64,000 bases of DNA from Byssochlamys sp. IMV 00236 (taxonomy: Eukaryota > Ascomycota > Eurotiomycetes > Eurotiales > Thermoascaceae). Position numbers and translations under genes: made by a program. Within the stretch, counting starts at the first letter, position 1. The number at the start of each line of letters is the position of its first letter. The stretch is from positions 372,001 through 436,000 of the forward strand of contig MSJH02000817.1 in assembly GCA_001931875.2 (NCBI GenBank), given 5' to 3'. The notes below the pieces were generated by a model. It saw only the letters and a program-made list of their open reading frames with translations. It had not been told where the DNA came from and searched no databases. Shown piece by piece: positions 1 to 11,879 of this stretch.

Positions 1-373
1 TACTTTGTAGCAACCCTTTAAGGCTTTCCCTGGCTAAGTTAGAAACATGTTTCGTCAAAATTGAGATATTTGCAAGGCCAAAATTGTATATCCGGATTAG
101 ACTATTAAGCTTATAGAACTACTCATTAATATATAGTACTTTTTCAGCATTAAATTGCTTCGTCTCCTTCTGCTTTTAGGTAATATAGGTATAGTTGTTG
201 GGCAGGCGCTTTATATTGAGACAGTAGGTAGGTAGGTAGTTGGCGTTGAAGTAGCGGCCACGTCAACCTTCGCTGTGACTAAGTGTAGGTTTCTTTCTTT
301 ATAACCTTTGGCAAGTTACAAGTGAATCAAGAATCAATAACTCTTCATTCAATAATCTTCAACTCACATAATC
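1..373. other. Upstream non-coding segment
   Basis: No gene was recognised. The segment holds a short run of GTAGG repeats near 225-239 and a TATAA-like sequence near 300, about 70 bases before the first possible ATG. It could be the promoter of the doubtful ORF that follows. Confidence 0.3.
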
Positions 374-877
374 ATGCTTGCCCGTCTCATAAACAAATTT
401 ACCCCCTCTACCACTCCATCTGTGCTCCTTGTTGTTGGCAACTTTGGTGCCACAATTAATGTTCTTCATCTCCTTCCCGAGAACGGCACCATCGAACGCT
501 TCAGCATTACATCCTCCAGGACCACCTTCCGCGACGGCGGAGCCAGAGAGCAAGGGCGCGAGCAAATCGGCGCGGTCACACTTCACGTTGGAGATGGCGA
601 GACTGCGAACAGCTTCCTTGATGACGTTGAGACACGAATCCGCAAGCTGCGGAATGGTTCCCTGGGCTCGAGCCCGGCGCAGCTGCAGACAGACAGTATT
701 GAGGTGACTCAGCTGGTGCAAGAAGTCCTCCAGCCCGCGGCGCTCGATGCGATTCACGAAAGAGAGACTCGAGATCGCTCTATGCGCGCGACGCAGACGT
801 ACCCTGTTTTTGTTGTCTACATCATACGCTCGAGGGCAGGGAGGATCCTGACTGAGCCGACGAGTTTTCCTCAATGA
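374..877 (+). CDS. Doubtful hypothetical protein, 167 aa
   Basis: This is an uninterrupted plus-strand frame of 167 residues whose ATG follows a TATAA-like element and an A/C-rich leader, a normal arrangement for a fungal gene. I recognise no domain or motif in it. The complementary strand is also open over 359-946 for 195 residues with equally plausible codon choice, so the sequence alone does not settle which strand, if either, is coding. The alternative is a gene on the minus strand, or none. Treat it as a placeholder needing transcript evidence. Confidence 0.25.
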   Translation: MLARLINKFTPSTTPSVLLVVGNFGATINVLHLLPENGTIERFSITSSRTTFRDGGAREQGREQIGAVTLHVGDGETANSFLDDVETRIRKLRNGSLGSSPAQLQTDSIEVTQLVQEVLQPAALDAIHERETRDRSMRATQTYPVFVVYIIRSRAGRILTEPTSFPQ

Positions 878-2179
878 GTTCCCATTGCGCTCAATATACG
901 AATAGTAGGTAGTTGTGGTGTTTTGAAATAACATTACATGCATCACAGGAATACATTATCAGATACTCACGCACAGTTGCACGACCTCGGCATTCACGGT
1001 GCTGATTTGAGGATGCATCATATGTTTCTTGGAGTAGACAATGTTCGAGCCCCCGACTTATAACATGCCTATTGATACCCTCGTTGGATTGATAGAATTC
1101 TACGAATAGATAGGGTTCGAATGACTTCCTGTTCGACGATCTCGATCTCCACATCAGTTAAGTGAGAAGAGAGAAATCAAAGATTTTCATGGAGCATCTC
1201 CATCCATATTGGAAATTGTATGGACTAGAAAAATTCCCGACTGGAACAGTCACAAGTTGTGTGCGTGGTCGCTGTGTTGAGCCTCAGTCTGGTTCCATTC
1301 TACATCTGGCTTCTCGAACCAGCTTTAGAAGCTTCCAGTAACGAGCGTCGAGAAGAATTCTTCGTGGCGCGTATGGACAGCTCTCGACCGAGATATCACG
1401 TCTAGCCTCGACTTGCTCAAGGCGTGCTATTTATGGGAGCAGTAGATCCCCTTTTGGGATAGGCCTCACCGAGCTGCATTATTATCAAAATAGTAATAAG
1501 CACTCTCAAGCTGAGAGTGACATACCTTCGAGATTTATATGGCTGCCTGGTATCGTTTCAGGGGCATTCTTTGATGACCTCGCCTTGCTCCATCTGTATA
1601 TGGCGTTGGTGATCGCACGAAATGTTCGAGACGAGTATAGAAACGAATCCCATGGCTCCAATAAAAAACCACCAACATGTCACTGGGACGCTCAGAGCAA
1701 AGCTTGGCTGTTGGACGATGGCTTCACTAGCGCCCAAGAAGGCAACCCGCACGGTGACGCTGCTATTATTTCTGGGGAAGCGCAAAAACAGACTTCCTGT
1801 GTGGCTGGCCAGAACGCTCGCCCCAGTGTTTGGCGGAGCATTCTTCTGATGAGCTTTGGTACGGAGTATTATTACATAGTAAGATGGTCGAGAGTGAAAC
1901 GGAATGGAATAATAAAAAGAAAAGGTTCTGCTTGAAACGCGCCGGATTATTCACCTTGGCGGAATAACTACGTGTTTCGCCCTGCTCCGCCACAGCATAC
2001 ACTGGACGATCACAAAGTTCTTTCTGTCTTCCAAACCACTTGGACTCTGGACGATACGCAGGATTCGTTTCGACCATTTCATTTCGTCGCATATTATTGG
2101 CAATGATCCGCCGTCTGGGACGAGCTTAGAAGATATCTTTCTGTCGCTGGTTTTCTCTGTTCGCATCGAGCTCACCGCT
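878..2179. other. Intergenic, probably includes DPP1-like 5' region
   Basis: Several ORFs of 75-116 codons overlap on both strands but none has a recognisable domain or a matching splice pattern. The last few hundred bases probably form the promoter and leader of the phosphatase gene downstream. Confidence 0.5.
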
Positions 2180-3761
2180 ATGGACCGTCTACCGTCCAAA
2201 CTACCATTCTCTAAGAAGCGCCTAAGGGCGCGCGTGGTGATATCGTGAGTCTTTATCGCATCTGTAACGCTTGGTTTCTGAGCTCGATGGTCTTGCTAAT
2301 ACTTTGCGCAGATACATCGCCGACTATGTCATTATTATGTTTGTTCTCCCCCCCTCCTCCGCCTTTGACCGACTTGCGACCACCTGCTGCTTCAAGCATC
2401 CCTGCCACGGATCTCAAGACTAACAGCGAAATCACCGCAGCGCCTGCGTCATAGGCTTCTATATCCTCGATGCGATCGAGCCGTTCCATCAGCACTTCTC
2501 CCTGCGAGACATCACGCTAATGTACCCATACGCCGTACATGAACGGGTGCCCATACAGGACGCGATATTGATCTCCCTCGTTTTCCCGGCGGCGGTCATA
2601 GTGATATACACCCTGTTCATCGATGGCCTCTTTTCGCACAAAAAGCCTTCCACGACGTCGACATCGGGGAGGAGGAAGCTCTCGGGTACATACAGGTGGA
2701 AGGACAGACTGTGGGAGCTGAACTGCGGTATTCTGGGCCTGCTGCTGTCGCAGGCCATGGCGTTTGTTATCACGCAGATCTTGAAGAATGCCTGCGGCAG
2801 ACCCAGGCCGGACCTGATCGATCGGTGCAAACCATCGGTCACTACGGATCCTACGCCTCTCACTCTGTCCGACTACTCCATATGTACCGGCGACAAGGCA
2901 CTGTTGAAGGATGGCTTTCGCTCGTGGCCGTCTGGTAAGCTCCTTCTTGTGTTTCTCGATGGGTGGATATGAAAGACTAATCTCGATGTATAGGACACAG
3001 CAGCTGTAAGATTCCGTCTACTTCTGGCGATGGTATGATTCATTGTACTGACCTCGATAGCCTCTTTTGCCGGTCTTTTTTACCTGTCGCTATACCTTTG
3101 CGGTAAACTGCATGTCATGGATAACCGTGGTGAGGTCTGGAAGCTGGTCATCGTTGTCACTCCCCTGATCGCGGCGTCGCTCATTGCTGTCTCCCGTATC
3201 ATGGATGCCAGACACCACCCATTCGACGTGATCAGCGGTTCGCTTCTGGGTGTCTTCTGCGCCTGGGCTTCCTACAGTCAATACTTTCCTCCAGTAACGC
3301 AGCCGTGGAAAAAGGGCCGGGCGTACTCCATCCGCACCTGGGCCACTGCTCCTATTGAACCTGTCGCTCAGATAAAGCCGTACGGAGACAGCAACGTGGC
3401 GCTCCGGAACCCTGATGAGGAGCGATTGGAAACAGGTGTTTACTTGCAGCCGGAGAGGTCCAACGATCTCTCGGTGCCTAGCGGAGTGTCTGTCGCTCCA
3501 ACCCCTCCTGCATACGAGAACAACCCCTTTGGGCCCGGTGCCTATAACCGGCGACGCCGTGAGGGGGATGAATACTCGTCTTCCTCGAGTGAAGATGTCA
3601 CGGACGGATATGAGATGCGCGAAGGCTATACCCGAACGGCCAATTATGCTGGAACCGACCAGGCCGCCCGGTACGAGCCTGATACGACGTACCATTCTCC
3701 GGCGTTTCAAGGGGATCATCTCGCGCAAGCGGATCACTTGGGCGCGCGCCCACTCACCTAA
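2180..3761 (+). CDS. PAP2-family diacylglycerol pyrophosphate phosphatase (DPP1-like)
   Basis: Membrane lipid phosphatase that would dephosphorylate diacylglycerol pyrophosphate and phosphatidate. I join exons 2180-2244, 2312-2338, 2441-2934, 2994-3005 and 3061-3761 into one frame of 432 residues; all introns are GT..AG. The three PAP2 motifs are present and ordered: K146-x6-R153-P154, PSGH ending at H197, and S244-R245-x5-H251-x3-D255. Hydrophobic segments flank them, and the C-terminal ~150 residues are a polar tail rich in Ser, Glu and Arg, presumably cytosolic. One exon is only 12 bases and encodes part of the PSGHSS motif, so automatic predictors may miss it. The family is known from yeast Dpp1 and Lpp1; the location (vacuole or other endomembrane) is inferred from the family. 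The neighbours suggest no pathway link. Confidence 0.9.
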
Positions 3762-5522
3762 CCCAGCGCATGAGGAGCTGGTTCGATTCTCTGCAAGACC
3801 TCATGATGAACTTCTCTTGGACATGTGTGAAGATATATCCATTTCTTCTCCTGGATGTGATCAACGAGCATTGTCTTGTTGTTCTATTCTGTTCTATGAC
3901 GACTTGAGCCTTTCTTCGCGGGCTGTTGCCTCTCTTGATCGAGTCCTCATTTCAATCTTGCATCATGTTTCGTGTATGTTAAAGATTGCAGGTCGGTTAT
4001 TGTTTGTTTCTCATAAGATGAGCGGTAGATTTGTTGCAGCATTTGGATACAATTATCATATACCCCCTTGTTGGCTTTCCATCTGATCTCCTTGAATTTG
4101 AATAGTAGCCGTGTTCCTTTTCATTAGACATTGAAGAAATCCCAGCTTTTCTCATCCTGCGAGGAAGATGGACCTGTATACTACACAGTATATACCGCTG
4201 CCTTAATTCAAGTGGATACAGAAAGATGTGCGCTCTGTAAGAGTATGCGCTGGACAATACCATGTTAAGTACCTATACCACGCAATTAATATTCTTTCAG
4301 CTGTCTCTGCATCTCTTGTAACCAAGGTAGCTCTTCTTCCGATGAATAATCCATAGAGTAGTATAAAGATCGTCTACTAATACCTAATACTATTATTACC
4401 CTCTAATAGAGGGCCTCTATTAAGAACAGAACACCAACCAAGACCCACTTCTACTTCCATCAACCAACGATACCAACATCATCATAGAGCCGTTATTGGG
4501 ATCATGTACTAAAGCTAGACTAGCTATGCAGAGCCACTAACTACCTATCTAGGTAGCTGAGGCTAACTACGGAGTAGGTACCTAAGGCTAAATAAATCTA
4601 GGGGACATCACGAGCAATTCAAACGGTCAGTTTATCATCATAATGGACCGGGATGATGAGTAGCCGATTATCACCCTAGTAACCCATCGATAAGCAGCTG
4701 TACTCGGAGTATCTACTCCGTAGCTTGTCTATCTATGAGATATTTTTAGTTTTAACTAATCCTCCCACTTGTGTTACGGGAAATTTCTGGTAACTTTGTC
4801 TGCCGCCCATGGTTCACGGTCGGTTCGGGTGGGTTTGCGCCATGGGAGGGAAGAAGAAGATAATAATAATCAAAATAAACATGTACATGTCATCGACACC
4901 CCGAGGGAAGCCAAACTAGATACTTAGATGGCTGGGAAGACTCTAGATAACCAGGTTGACAGTGAACGGGCCAACGGCAGAGTCCCGGACAACCAACCCC
5001 CCGCCATTTCGCCCAGCCTCCTCGTAAAGTAGAAGAAAGAAACACAATGAGGGGCGATCGCCGATTTGCACCCTGTCCTGCGAGAACAAAGGGCGTTTCT
5101 CGTCTTTTCTTTTTCTTTTACTCGTGATCGACTGCATATTTCTCTTCTTTCCTTCCTGCTACTGCTGGATCGCCCCCTTGCAGTCTGCGTCGTCGTGGTC
5201 TGGAGTCTCGAACAACTTACATACTTACATAGAGTCCCCGCCTGGGTGTACTGCTCTACCATAGTTGCGCATTGTGCAACGAAGGAGATACACCATCGCA
5301 CGTCGCGGAGCTCTGCGATTGCGATCGCAAGCTATCTGAAAGCGGATACATTCATTCCGCGGTCTTGCGCATCTTTTTGAGAGGCAACCTCTGATCATCT
5401 GGGAGGTCCGACGGGAGATGAATATCTAGACAACGAAACAATATCCCATCGTCAAGTAGAAGAAATCCTCACCCATATCATCAGATAACCGCAAGGAAAC
5501 TCGAAAGAAATAAATCATCACG
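3762..5522. other. Intergenic region between phosphatase and MARVEL gene
   Basis: No convincing gene. The first ~450 bases are probably the phosphatase 3' region. Around 4375-4600 the DNA is A/T-rich with repeated CTACC/GGTAG words. The last ~600 bases are C/T-rich and probably form the promoter and leader of the MARVEL gene. The overlapping ORFs at 4924-5380 look like chance frames. Confidence 0.5.
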
Positions 5523-6217
5523 ATGATCGGCGCTCTCATTTTTATCTTCTGGCGGATCGTAGAGATCGTCTTCTTGATCCCCATCATTGGCATGATGGTA
5601 AGTCTTTTTCCTACTTCTATAATATCTCATACCACACTCCACTCAACAAGACTAATCACATTCCACCACCTACCCAGGCATACTTTGTCAATGGCTTTCT
5701 CAACAATAACCAATTAACGCCAGCCTACATCCTCGTCCTCTTCATCGTCAGCGTCGTCGCCGTGTTCTGGGCTCTCGACACCACCATCCGGTACCGAACC
5801 ACGCGGCGCTCCGCGATCTTCGTGGCCTTTATGGACCTCTGCTTCTTCGGCGCCTTTATCGCCGGCGTGTATGAGCTCCGCTTCATCGCCAACGAGAACT
5901 GCTCACACTGGGACGGCGGTTCCGTCATCGTCTCCCTCGGCCCGTTCGGGTACTGGGGCATTGAGACACACAAGCCGACGGTCGATCTGAACAAGACCTG
6001 CGCCATGCTCAAGACCTGCTTCGCGTTCGGAATCATGGAGGTCATTTTCTTCTTCTGGACCGCTCTAGTTGCGTTGTTTATCCATCGTCATCACCGTGAA
6101 GAGGAGGTCGTTGTCAAGGAGACCGTCCGCCGGAGAAGTCATAGCAGTCGTAGGGGCCATTCATCGCATTCGCAGCATCGCAGCTCGAGTGGAAGGAGAC
6201 AGCCCTACGTGGTTTAA
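5523..6217 (+). CDS. MARVEL-domain membrane protein, 204 aa
   Basis: Small four-helix membrane protein of the MARVEL type, a family often placed at membrane-apposition or vesicle sites; no substrate can be assigned. I join exons 5523-5597 and 5678-6217 (intron GTAAGT..CAG, 80 bases, inserted after residue 25), giving 204 residues. Four hydrophobic segments are visible, near residues 1-24, 38-60, 70-92 and 145-168. A loop between the third and fourth helices carries two cysteines, a common feature of these proteins. The last ~35 residues form a basic, Ser/His/Arg-rich tail likely facing the cytosol. The start is the first ATG after a long pyrimidine-rich leader. The MARVEL assignment rests on topology and overall feel rather than a diagnostic motif. 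Confidence 0.8.
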
Positions 6218-7186
6218 TTCCATCTTCCTTTCTGTGGATGAATGCGTGGCTGGTCTGGTCTCAACGGCCCAGCCTCCAACCTGTACTAACCAAAGTGCAG
6301 AACAAGCTGAGATACGCCAGGAACGAATTTCATTACGATGTGACACGACACATAGTTAACTGCCTTTTGACACACAATTTCAGGAAATAGATCTCATACC
6401 GACACCGATCTTGGAAGAAAGAAGTACAAAAAAGGAAGAAAAAAAAATTAGGACTTAATAGTGTTCTGGATACTCCCCGTGTCTTGCTTCTCACTACACC
6501 ATACTTGGACTGGAAAACGACCGAACCCGATTCGATTCTATATTATACCGCGCTTGAAACTAACATGTCAAGAGCGCAGATATTTTTTGGACTATTTACG
6601 CATAATGCCGGGAGGAAATCTGTTTTATGGATCTGGATATGATATCAGTGCCAAGTGCTATGCCGCTATTTTATGATTTTATGTCATGTACCTGATGTAT
6701 GTATGTGTGAATGTATGTAATGTAACGAGATTTAAATGAACAATTATGATTTGGACCAAATTTCGAGAAAGAACTTGTGGCATCTTGTTAAGAGTCGAGG
6801 TTAGTATATTACCACCCTTTGAACAACACGCGCTTCAAAACAAAATATCTTTCGCTGTTTAGTTATGCATGTATTTCGCCTTAGCAATAGTGATAGTAGG
6901 ATTCAGTAGTGATCACTAGATGTAGAAGTGTTTACTTCGTGTTAGAGAACACTACTGTATGTATCCATGTACATACATAATCTATACATATCTATTTTTA
7001 AACCGTCACGTGTCTTGTATGCCTATGTATGTATATAGTTCCCCCCTCTCCTAGATATACCCAGGACAACAAGAAAGGAACTAAACATTCCCAGCTCAAA
7101 ACTAAATAATCATCCATAATACTTATTCCCCGCCCTCAAACCGTCCGCCCATCAAACAATAATACTCCTCGACATAAACAAGCTGA
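6218..7186. other. Intergenic, A/T-rich
   Basis: No gene seen. The first part is likely the 3' region of the MARVEL gene. Between about 6690 and 7040 there are many TGTATG/CATACA words typical of fungal intergenic DNA. Confidence 0.5.
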
Positions 7187-7350
7187 CTACCTACCTAGAC
7201 TAACCGGCTTCCGGTAAAGCACGGCCCCAGCGATGATGATCAGCATGAACACCACACCCAAACGTAATACTAATAAGATTAATCTGGAATAGATAGGGGT
7301 CCTCTCCACATATATAGCTCGAGCTGACGTTTACCTGTAGTATCGCTCAT
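7187..7350 (-). CDS. Candidate 32-aa single-pass membrane microprotein
   Basis: This short two-exon model would be skipped by most ORF filters. Exon 1 (7335-7350) encodes five residues plus one base. A GTAAAC..TTAG intron of 65 bases follows, and exon 2 (7187-7269) encodes a strongly hydrophobic stretch of about 16 residues followed by a basic tail and a stop. The product is 32 residues with a short N-terminus, one transmembrane helix around residues 8-24 and a C-terminal R-K-P. A purine (A) sits at -3 of the ATG. The size and layout resemble small subunits of membrane complexes such as Ost4 or Tom-type proteins, but I do not recognise it as either. It is divergent from the SANT-like gene to the right. 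The splice sites and hydrophobic pattern are seen; that it is expressed is inference. Confidence 0.4.
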
Positions 7351-7441
7351 ACTGATTTCGGCATGGTGGTTCTCCTGAAACTGGAATCAGCAGGGTCGGA
7401 TCCGAACGGAAAATAGGAGAGAAGGAATATGGTATTAGTAC

Positions 7442-7468
7442 TAGGTAGGTAGGTAGGTAGGTAGGTAG
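7442..7468. repeat. (TAGG)n tetranucleotide microsatellite
   Basis: About six and a half copies of the TAGG unit lie in the short region between two divergent genes. It is likely polymorphic between strains. Confidence 0.9.
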
Positions 7469-7614
7469 CGTATCGTGGTTTAATGGTGCTGGAAACAGTA
7501 ACTGGTTATTTAATTGCCAGGGTTGGATTTCATCATCAACTTCCAAGTTATTGTTATTATTTAAGTTAAGCTACTGGAATAGAGGAAAGGAAGCAAAATG
7601 ATCGAATTACCAAC

Positions 7615-8706
7615 ATGGACCTTCATCACATACTGAGATCGGGCCGTGAATTATCCCAGGATTACAATTACAATTACGATCACGAGCAACAGACACAGAC
7701 ACAGACGCGCGCTGCGAGATCTCAATCTGAATCTGAATCCTCCCCGCCATCAGAATCTCACTCGCCACCATCATCGTTGTTCTCCCAGCCGCCAACAATG
7801 CATCGGTTCCCTACTTCCTCATCTACCAGCAGACGGCGGTCTTCATCTTCGTACTTCTCATTCGGGTCTAGAAAACCGCGCGCGTTCTGGTCCGAACAGG
7901 AGCAGATTCTTATTATGCGATGGTGTCTGGGCCACAAGAATCATTTTGCAGATAAGAATTACACGAAGAGGGAGTTCTGGAATGCATGTACTGGATGGAT
8001 GCAGCGGAGGTTCGGCAGGTTTATTGTCCGTCCGGACAAGTCGATTCAGACGTGGGAGACGAGAAGGCGGAAAGAGATTGAGATGGAGAGAGGGACTGGG
8101 GTGCTGTTACCCAAGACTGAATGGAGGGGGGTTATGGATGAGTGGTTGGAGTTTCTGGGATGCGTCAAGATGGATGCTGGGGAATGGGGGCATAATAATG
8201 CGGATGCGGTGGAGGCTACCGTGAAGAAGAGGAAGAAGAAGAATACGCCTAGGCTGGTTGTTGAGGAGTCTCGAAATGAGATGGTAGACGCCATGGCAGA
8301 GAAGAGAATTCTTGAAGGACACGGTCTCATCACACCGTTGGGAACGGTTGTCTGTGACTCGGGAGATATTCGCAGCTCCCAAAGTCCCAGCACCACGATA
8401 CCGGCGGATCCTGTCAGAACAGAGACCACCGAAATGGAAACTGGGCCTTGCAGCGCGGCGGAAAGCAACAGCTACAGTCATGAAAGACCAGAGATGAGAG
8501 GATCCGAAGGCTCGAACGATATTCCGGGAGGAGAAGATTGGCCGCTTCGGATCGACCTCGATGCGGAGGGCGCAAAGTGGTTCGCGCTCAGTTACATCAT
8601 TAGGAACGTGGAGATGCTGAGAGACGAGGTCGGGGAACTGGCAAAGATGCAGAGGCAGTTAGCAATCATGGTGGAACAGATAATAGAATCGAAGCCTGAT
8701 CGGTAA
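7615..8706 (+). CDS. Hypothetical SANT/Myb-like protein with C-terminal coiled coil
   Basis: Single-exon frame of 363 residues. The first ~60 residues are low-complexity, rich in Gln, Thr, Ser and Arg. Residues ~85-185 hold a compact region with regularly spaced tryptophans and many basic residues, starting with an F-W-S-E-Q-E-Q segment, which resembles the helical repeats of SANT/Myb-like DNA-binding domains. A lysine-rich stretch near residue 205 could act as a nuclear localisation signal. The last ~45 residues have a heptad-like pattern consistent with a coiled coil. A second in-frame ATG at 7798 begins just before the ordered part, so the true start may be there. No close family is recognised; a DNA-binding role is inference only. 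Confidence 0.6.
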   Translation: MDLHHILRSGRELSQDYNYNYDHEQQTQTQTRAARSQSESESSPPSESHSPPSSLFSQPPTMHRFPTSSSTSRRRSSSSYFSFGSRKPRAFWSEQEQILIMRWCLGHKNHFADKNYTKREFWNACTGWMQRRFGRFIVRPDKSIQTWETRRRKEIEMERGTGVLLPKTEWRGVMDEWLEFLGCVKMDAGEWGHNNADAVEATVKKRKKKNTPRLVVEESRNEMVDAMAEKRILEGHGLITPLGTVVCDSGDIRSSQSPSTTIPADPVRTETTEMETGPCSAAESNSYSHERPEMRGSEGSNDIPGGEDWPLRIDLDAEGAKWFALSYIIRNVEMLRDEVGELAKMQRQLAIMVEQIIESKPDR

Positions 8707-9544
8707 ATAGCACCGCGTCAACAGCTAACTGTCAATCCTATTATGTCAAGAAGCTGTCAACCATATCAGCACTATTAATACATTTCTAATACAAGAGACA
8801 TGCCCAAGGGTTTCTCCAGCATGAGCGTTCCAGAAGCCACCTATACTTACATGTTGAGGTGGCTGGATTGAGATCCGTCATTCGTCAACTGCTAGGAGGG
8901 GAACATAGATCTGCAGATTGGTCTTCGGCCCTGCACGAGAGGACCGAGATAGGTTGCATTTGCTCGATTCAAATATGAAACAGGTTATTTGAGATGACGA
9001 TAATCTCGCGGTAAGCCCTTACACCATAATAAGGCGGACGCTGATATCAGAGCGTCTATAAATATTAACAGAGACGGGAATACCCTTACATTAGGGATCC
9101 CTGGCTCGATGTACACCCTGAGGTCCGCACGTAACAGCAATAGAAACCGTAGTTAAAATGTCTATATCTGATGAACCTTCTGTCCTTTACTTTCCTGGGT
9201 CTATCACTCTGGAGATGGATCATTTCAAGACAACATGGATGATTAAATTGCAATGCGATATAGTGAGAGTACTCTCTGCACTATGGTACTTCTATTATTA
9301 TAGATTCTCCCAGAATTGTCTTGTTTTTGTTCGTTTTACTAAAGCATACAGCGTTTTATTATCAGGACACTCATCAAATAAATCTGGAGTCATTGGGTCG
9401 ATAGGGCCTCCTGTATCAGAAGCAGCTACTATCCCCTACTCTGTCTAGTCGGGACGCGGTCTAAATCTCTTTGATGGATCAACCTTTTTGGCATCTTCAA
9501 GATCGATGATCCAGCTGAATGAGACCCAATATTAGTGCTGTGTC

Positions 9545-9577
<33 letters not shown>

Positions 9578-10688
9578 ACGTATGGGGAATACGTACCATC
9601 TGTCCGATTTCTCATCCCAGATTATGTTATTTCTTCGCGGATCCTCGTGGTCGAGACCATAGGAGATCACTTGATGACGGATCCTGTAGATGAACTTGCA
9701 AAGATAGAGAAGTATTTGATAGCCATCGTGTCGCCAGTGGACAAGCAAGAGAAGAGAAACCCTTTCTCGAGACCAAGCGTCAAAATATTTAGCCCGGTTA
9801 AAAGCAAGAACTGATTTTTGGCTTTATTGAAGTTTTTGCAGAAATATATATATATTTCTTTGCTTCGCTATCCACTTTAGTTCTCGATATCGACTGACTT
9901 GTGATAAGCCCTTAATCAAGTTTATTTCTCAGCGTAGAATATACTTGGTGCTAGGTAAAATTCAGATAATACGTGGATTATTATCGAATATACCGTCGGG
10001 GAAGATCTGTAGTTGTGAAGATGCTTCGTTGGGGTATGTGAAATTAACAGGGTCTAACGCGTGCATGCTTGTCTATGAATTGTGCGGATACGTATTAATG
10101 CTCAAGATAGCTATGTATAGATATCTCTAAATAGATCTCTTGATAGGTTCGGGCGCGAGTCGGCAAGATGATTTATTCGACATTGCGGATAGTACACTGC
10201 CAGTTGGATGTCCAGATTCAACGGGATTGGCATTTTTTCAAGAGAAAGTCGTCGGGACACTTTACAGCAGTAGGACTGCAAGATCCGCTCCGGAACAATG
10301 GATGCAACTGAAAGACAAAAAGAAATTGGTATTTCCTCGGTACGATCTATTCGACAGACTCCCTGGATCTCAAGAAAAATCATATCCCATTTCATGATTC
10401 TCTCGAGATGACCCGAGGAGAAAGATAGTGGAACAAGACAAGAGTACCTAAGTGGGTTGTTTTTTCATCAGGATCTTCGACATGGAAAAGATTGCTCGCC
10501 GAATGGTCCTGCTGGACGCCAAACAACCGCACTTTTCCGTCCCTTGGAAAGAGAGCCAGCATCTGGAACGCCCTATCCATTATCTCAGTCCGTCCCGCTT
10601 TCTTTTCTTTTTTACCAGGTTGGTTTCGCTGCAACAGTAAACTCCAGTCCCGGATCCAGTTCCCCTACACCGTCACCCAACAACCCGC
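8707..10688. other. Two-kilobase gene-poor stretch
   Basis: I see no supported gene. ORFs at 9158-9448, 9560-9814 and 10140-10397 lack domains and splice logic. The stretch includes a dinucleotide microsatellite. The right end is the 3' region of the L17 gene. Confidence 0.5.
9545..9577. repeat. Compound (TA)n(TG)n microsatellite
   Basis: Roughly eight TA units run directly into about eight TG units in non-coding DNA. Confidence 0.9.
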
Positions 10689-11744
10689 TTACGCCTCAGT
10701 GATGGCACGGCGGATCTGAGCACCACGCTGGCGAGAGGTCAGACGGGGCTCACGCTTGGTAACGGCAGCCTTCTGGACAACCTCCTCACCCTCGGTAAGG
10801 ATGAGCTCGATGTGGCAGGGGTTGGTCATGTAGGGGTTGATCTGAAAATTTGATTAGCATGCGATGAGAAACCAAGCGGGCTAAAATGATCCACATACAC
10901 GACCGTGAGCACGGTAGGTACGTCTCCGACCCTTGGGGGCCTGGTTGACCTGGATGTGCTTGACGATGAGGTTGCCGGTGTCGAGACCCTTGGTGTCGGC
11001 GTTGGCCTCAGCGTTCTTGAGGAGGTCAAGGAGGAACTGGGCGGACTTGACGGGCCAGCGGGCCTTGGAGACACCGAAAGGCTTGCCTGCAGACAATCAT
11101 ATTGTCAGCAATGCGAGGTTCCAGAAAAACTTGGTCGTATAACCCATGATTCCCGCGCCTTCGTAGCGAAAAATCAAAATTCCACCAATTCACAAGTCTC
11201 ATATTCCATAAAGATAATGGCGGTTCCCCCACTGATTGCTGCATCCAATCCATCCATTCCATCTGAGTTCCCGCTCCAATCCGTTCCACAATTGCGACCT
11301 TGAAAAAAAGAATGTAGTCACTCACCCTGGGCAGTGCGACCAGTGCTACCGGCGTACCGTCTCATGGGGATAGCCTCCTTGTGTGCGATGACATTCTCGA
11401 GGTACTGAGTGGCGCGCTGCAGCTTCCATCCGTTGATGGCCTGGGCGGTTTCACGGGTGTTCTTGAAAGAGACACGCAGGTAAGAGCCCCGCGAACGGGC
11501 GCTCTTTGCGGCCGGAATCTCCTGTGCAGCGTAACGGACCTAGACGAAGCACAACGGCGCATCAGCTATGGCTCTTTTATTTCCTTTTCTTGTAACGCAT
11601 TGCGGTGGTGCATGTGCATGGTCGGCAGGTGAAAAATCGGGCGTGTGCGCGAAACATCCAAAGAGTCGACGATCTTGCTGGCAATTGGGATTTCGACACG
11701 ACGGATCATCGGACGGCATGCAGGAATTCAGAATCACTCACCAT
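10689..11744 (-). CDS. rpl17: 60S ribosomal protein L17 (uL22)
   Basis: Universal large-subunit protein uL22, which lines the polypeptide exit tunnel. The minus-strand exons are 11742-11744, 11326-11539, 10899-11086 and 10689-10841, giving 185 residues, the usual length for eukaryotic L17. The N-terminus M-V-R-Y-A, the basic [11 protein letters not shown] segment (residues ~124-134) and the conserved C-terminal half fit the family well. Coding exon 1 contains only the ATG codon; a 202-base intron follows. Two AGCCCTAAG copies lie about 140 bases upstream. As in many fungal ribosomal protein genes, introns are concentrated at the 5' end. No recognisable snoRNA boxes were found in the introns by eye. 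Confidence 0.96.
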
Positions 11745-11879
11745 CTTGAAGAGGTTGCCGGAGAGAGATGGTCCTCGAGGTCGGGTCAGTGGTTGTCGCT
11801 TTTCGATGACGGGTCGGCCGCTGGAACTGGAGATCTCGAAGTTGTCTGGTGTAGTGTGCTTTTTCGCCTTGGCACCGCA

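Noticed and set aside
11087..11325. Possible snoRNA inside an rpl17 intron
   Set aside because: No convincing C/D or H/ACA box set was found on either strand.
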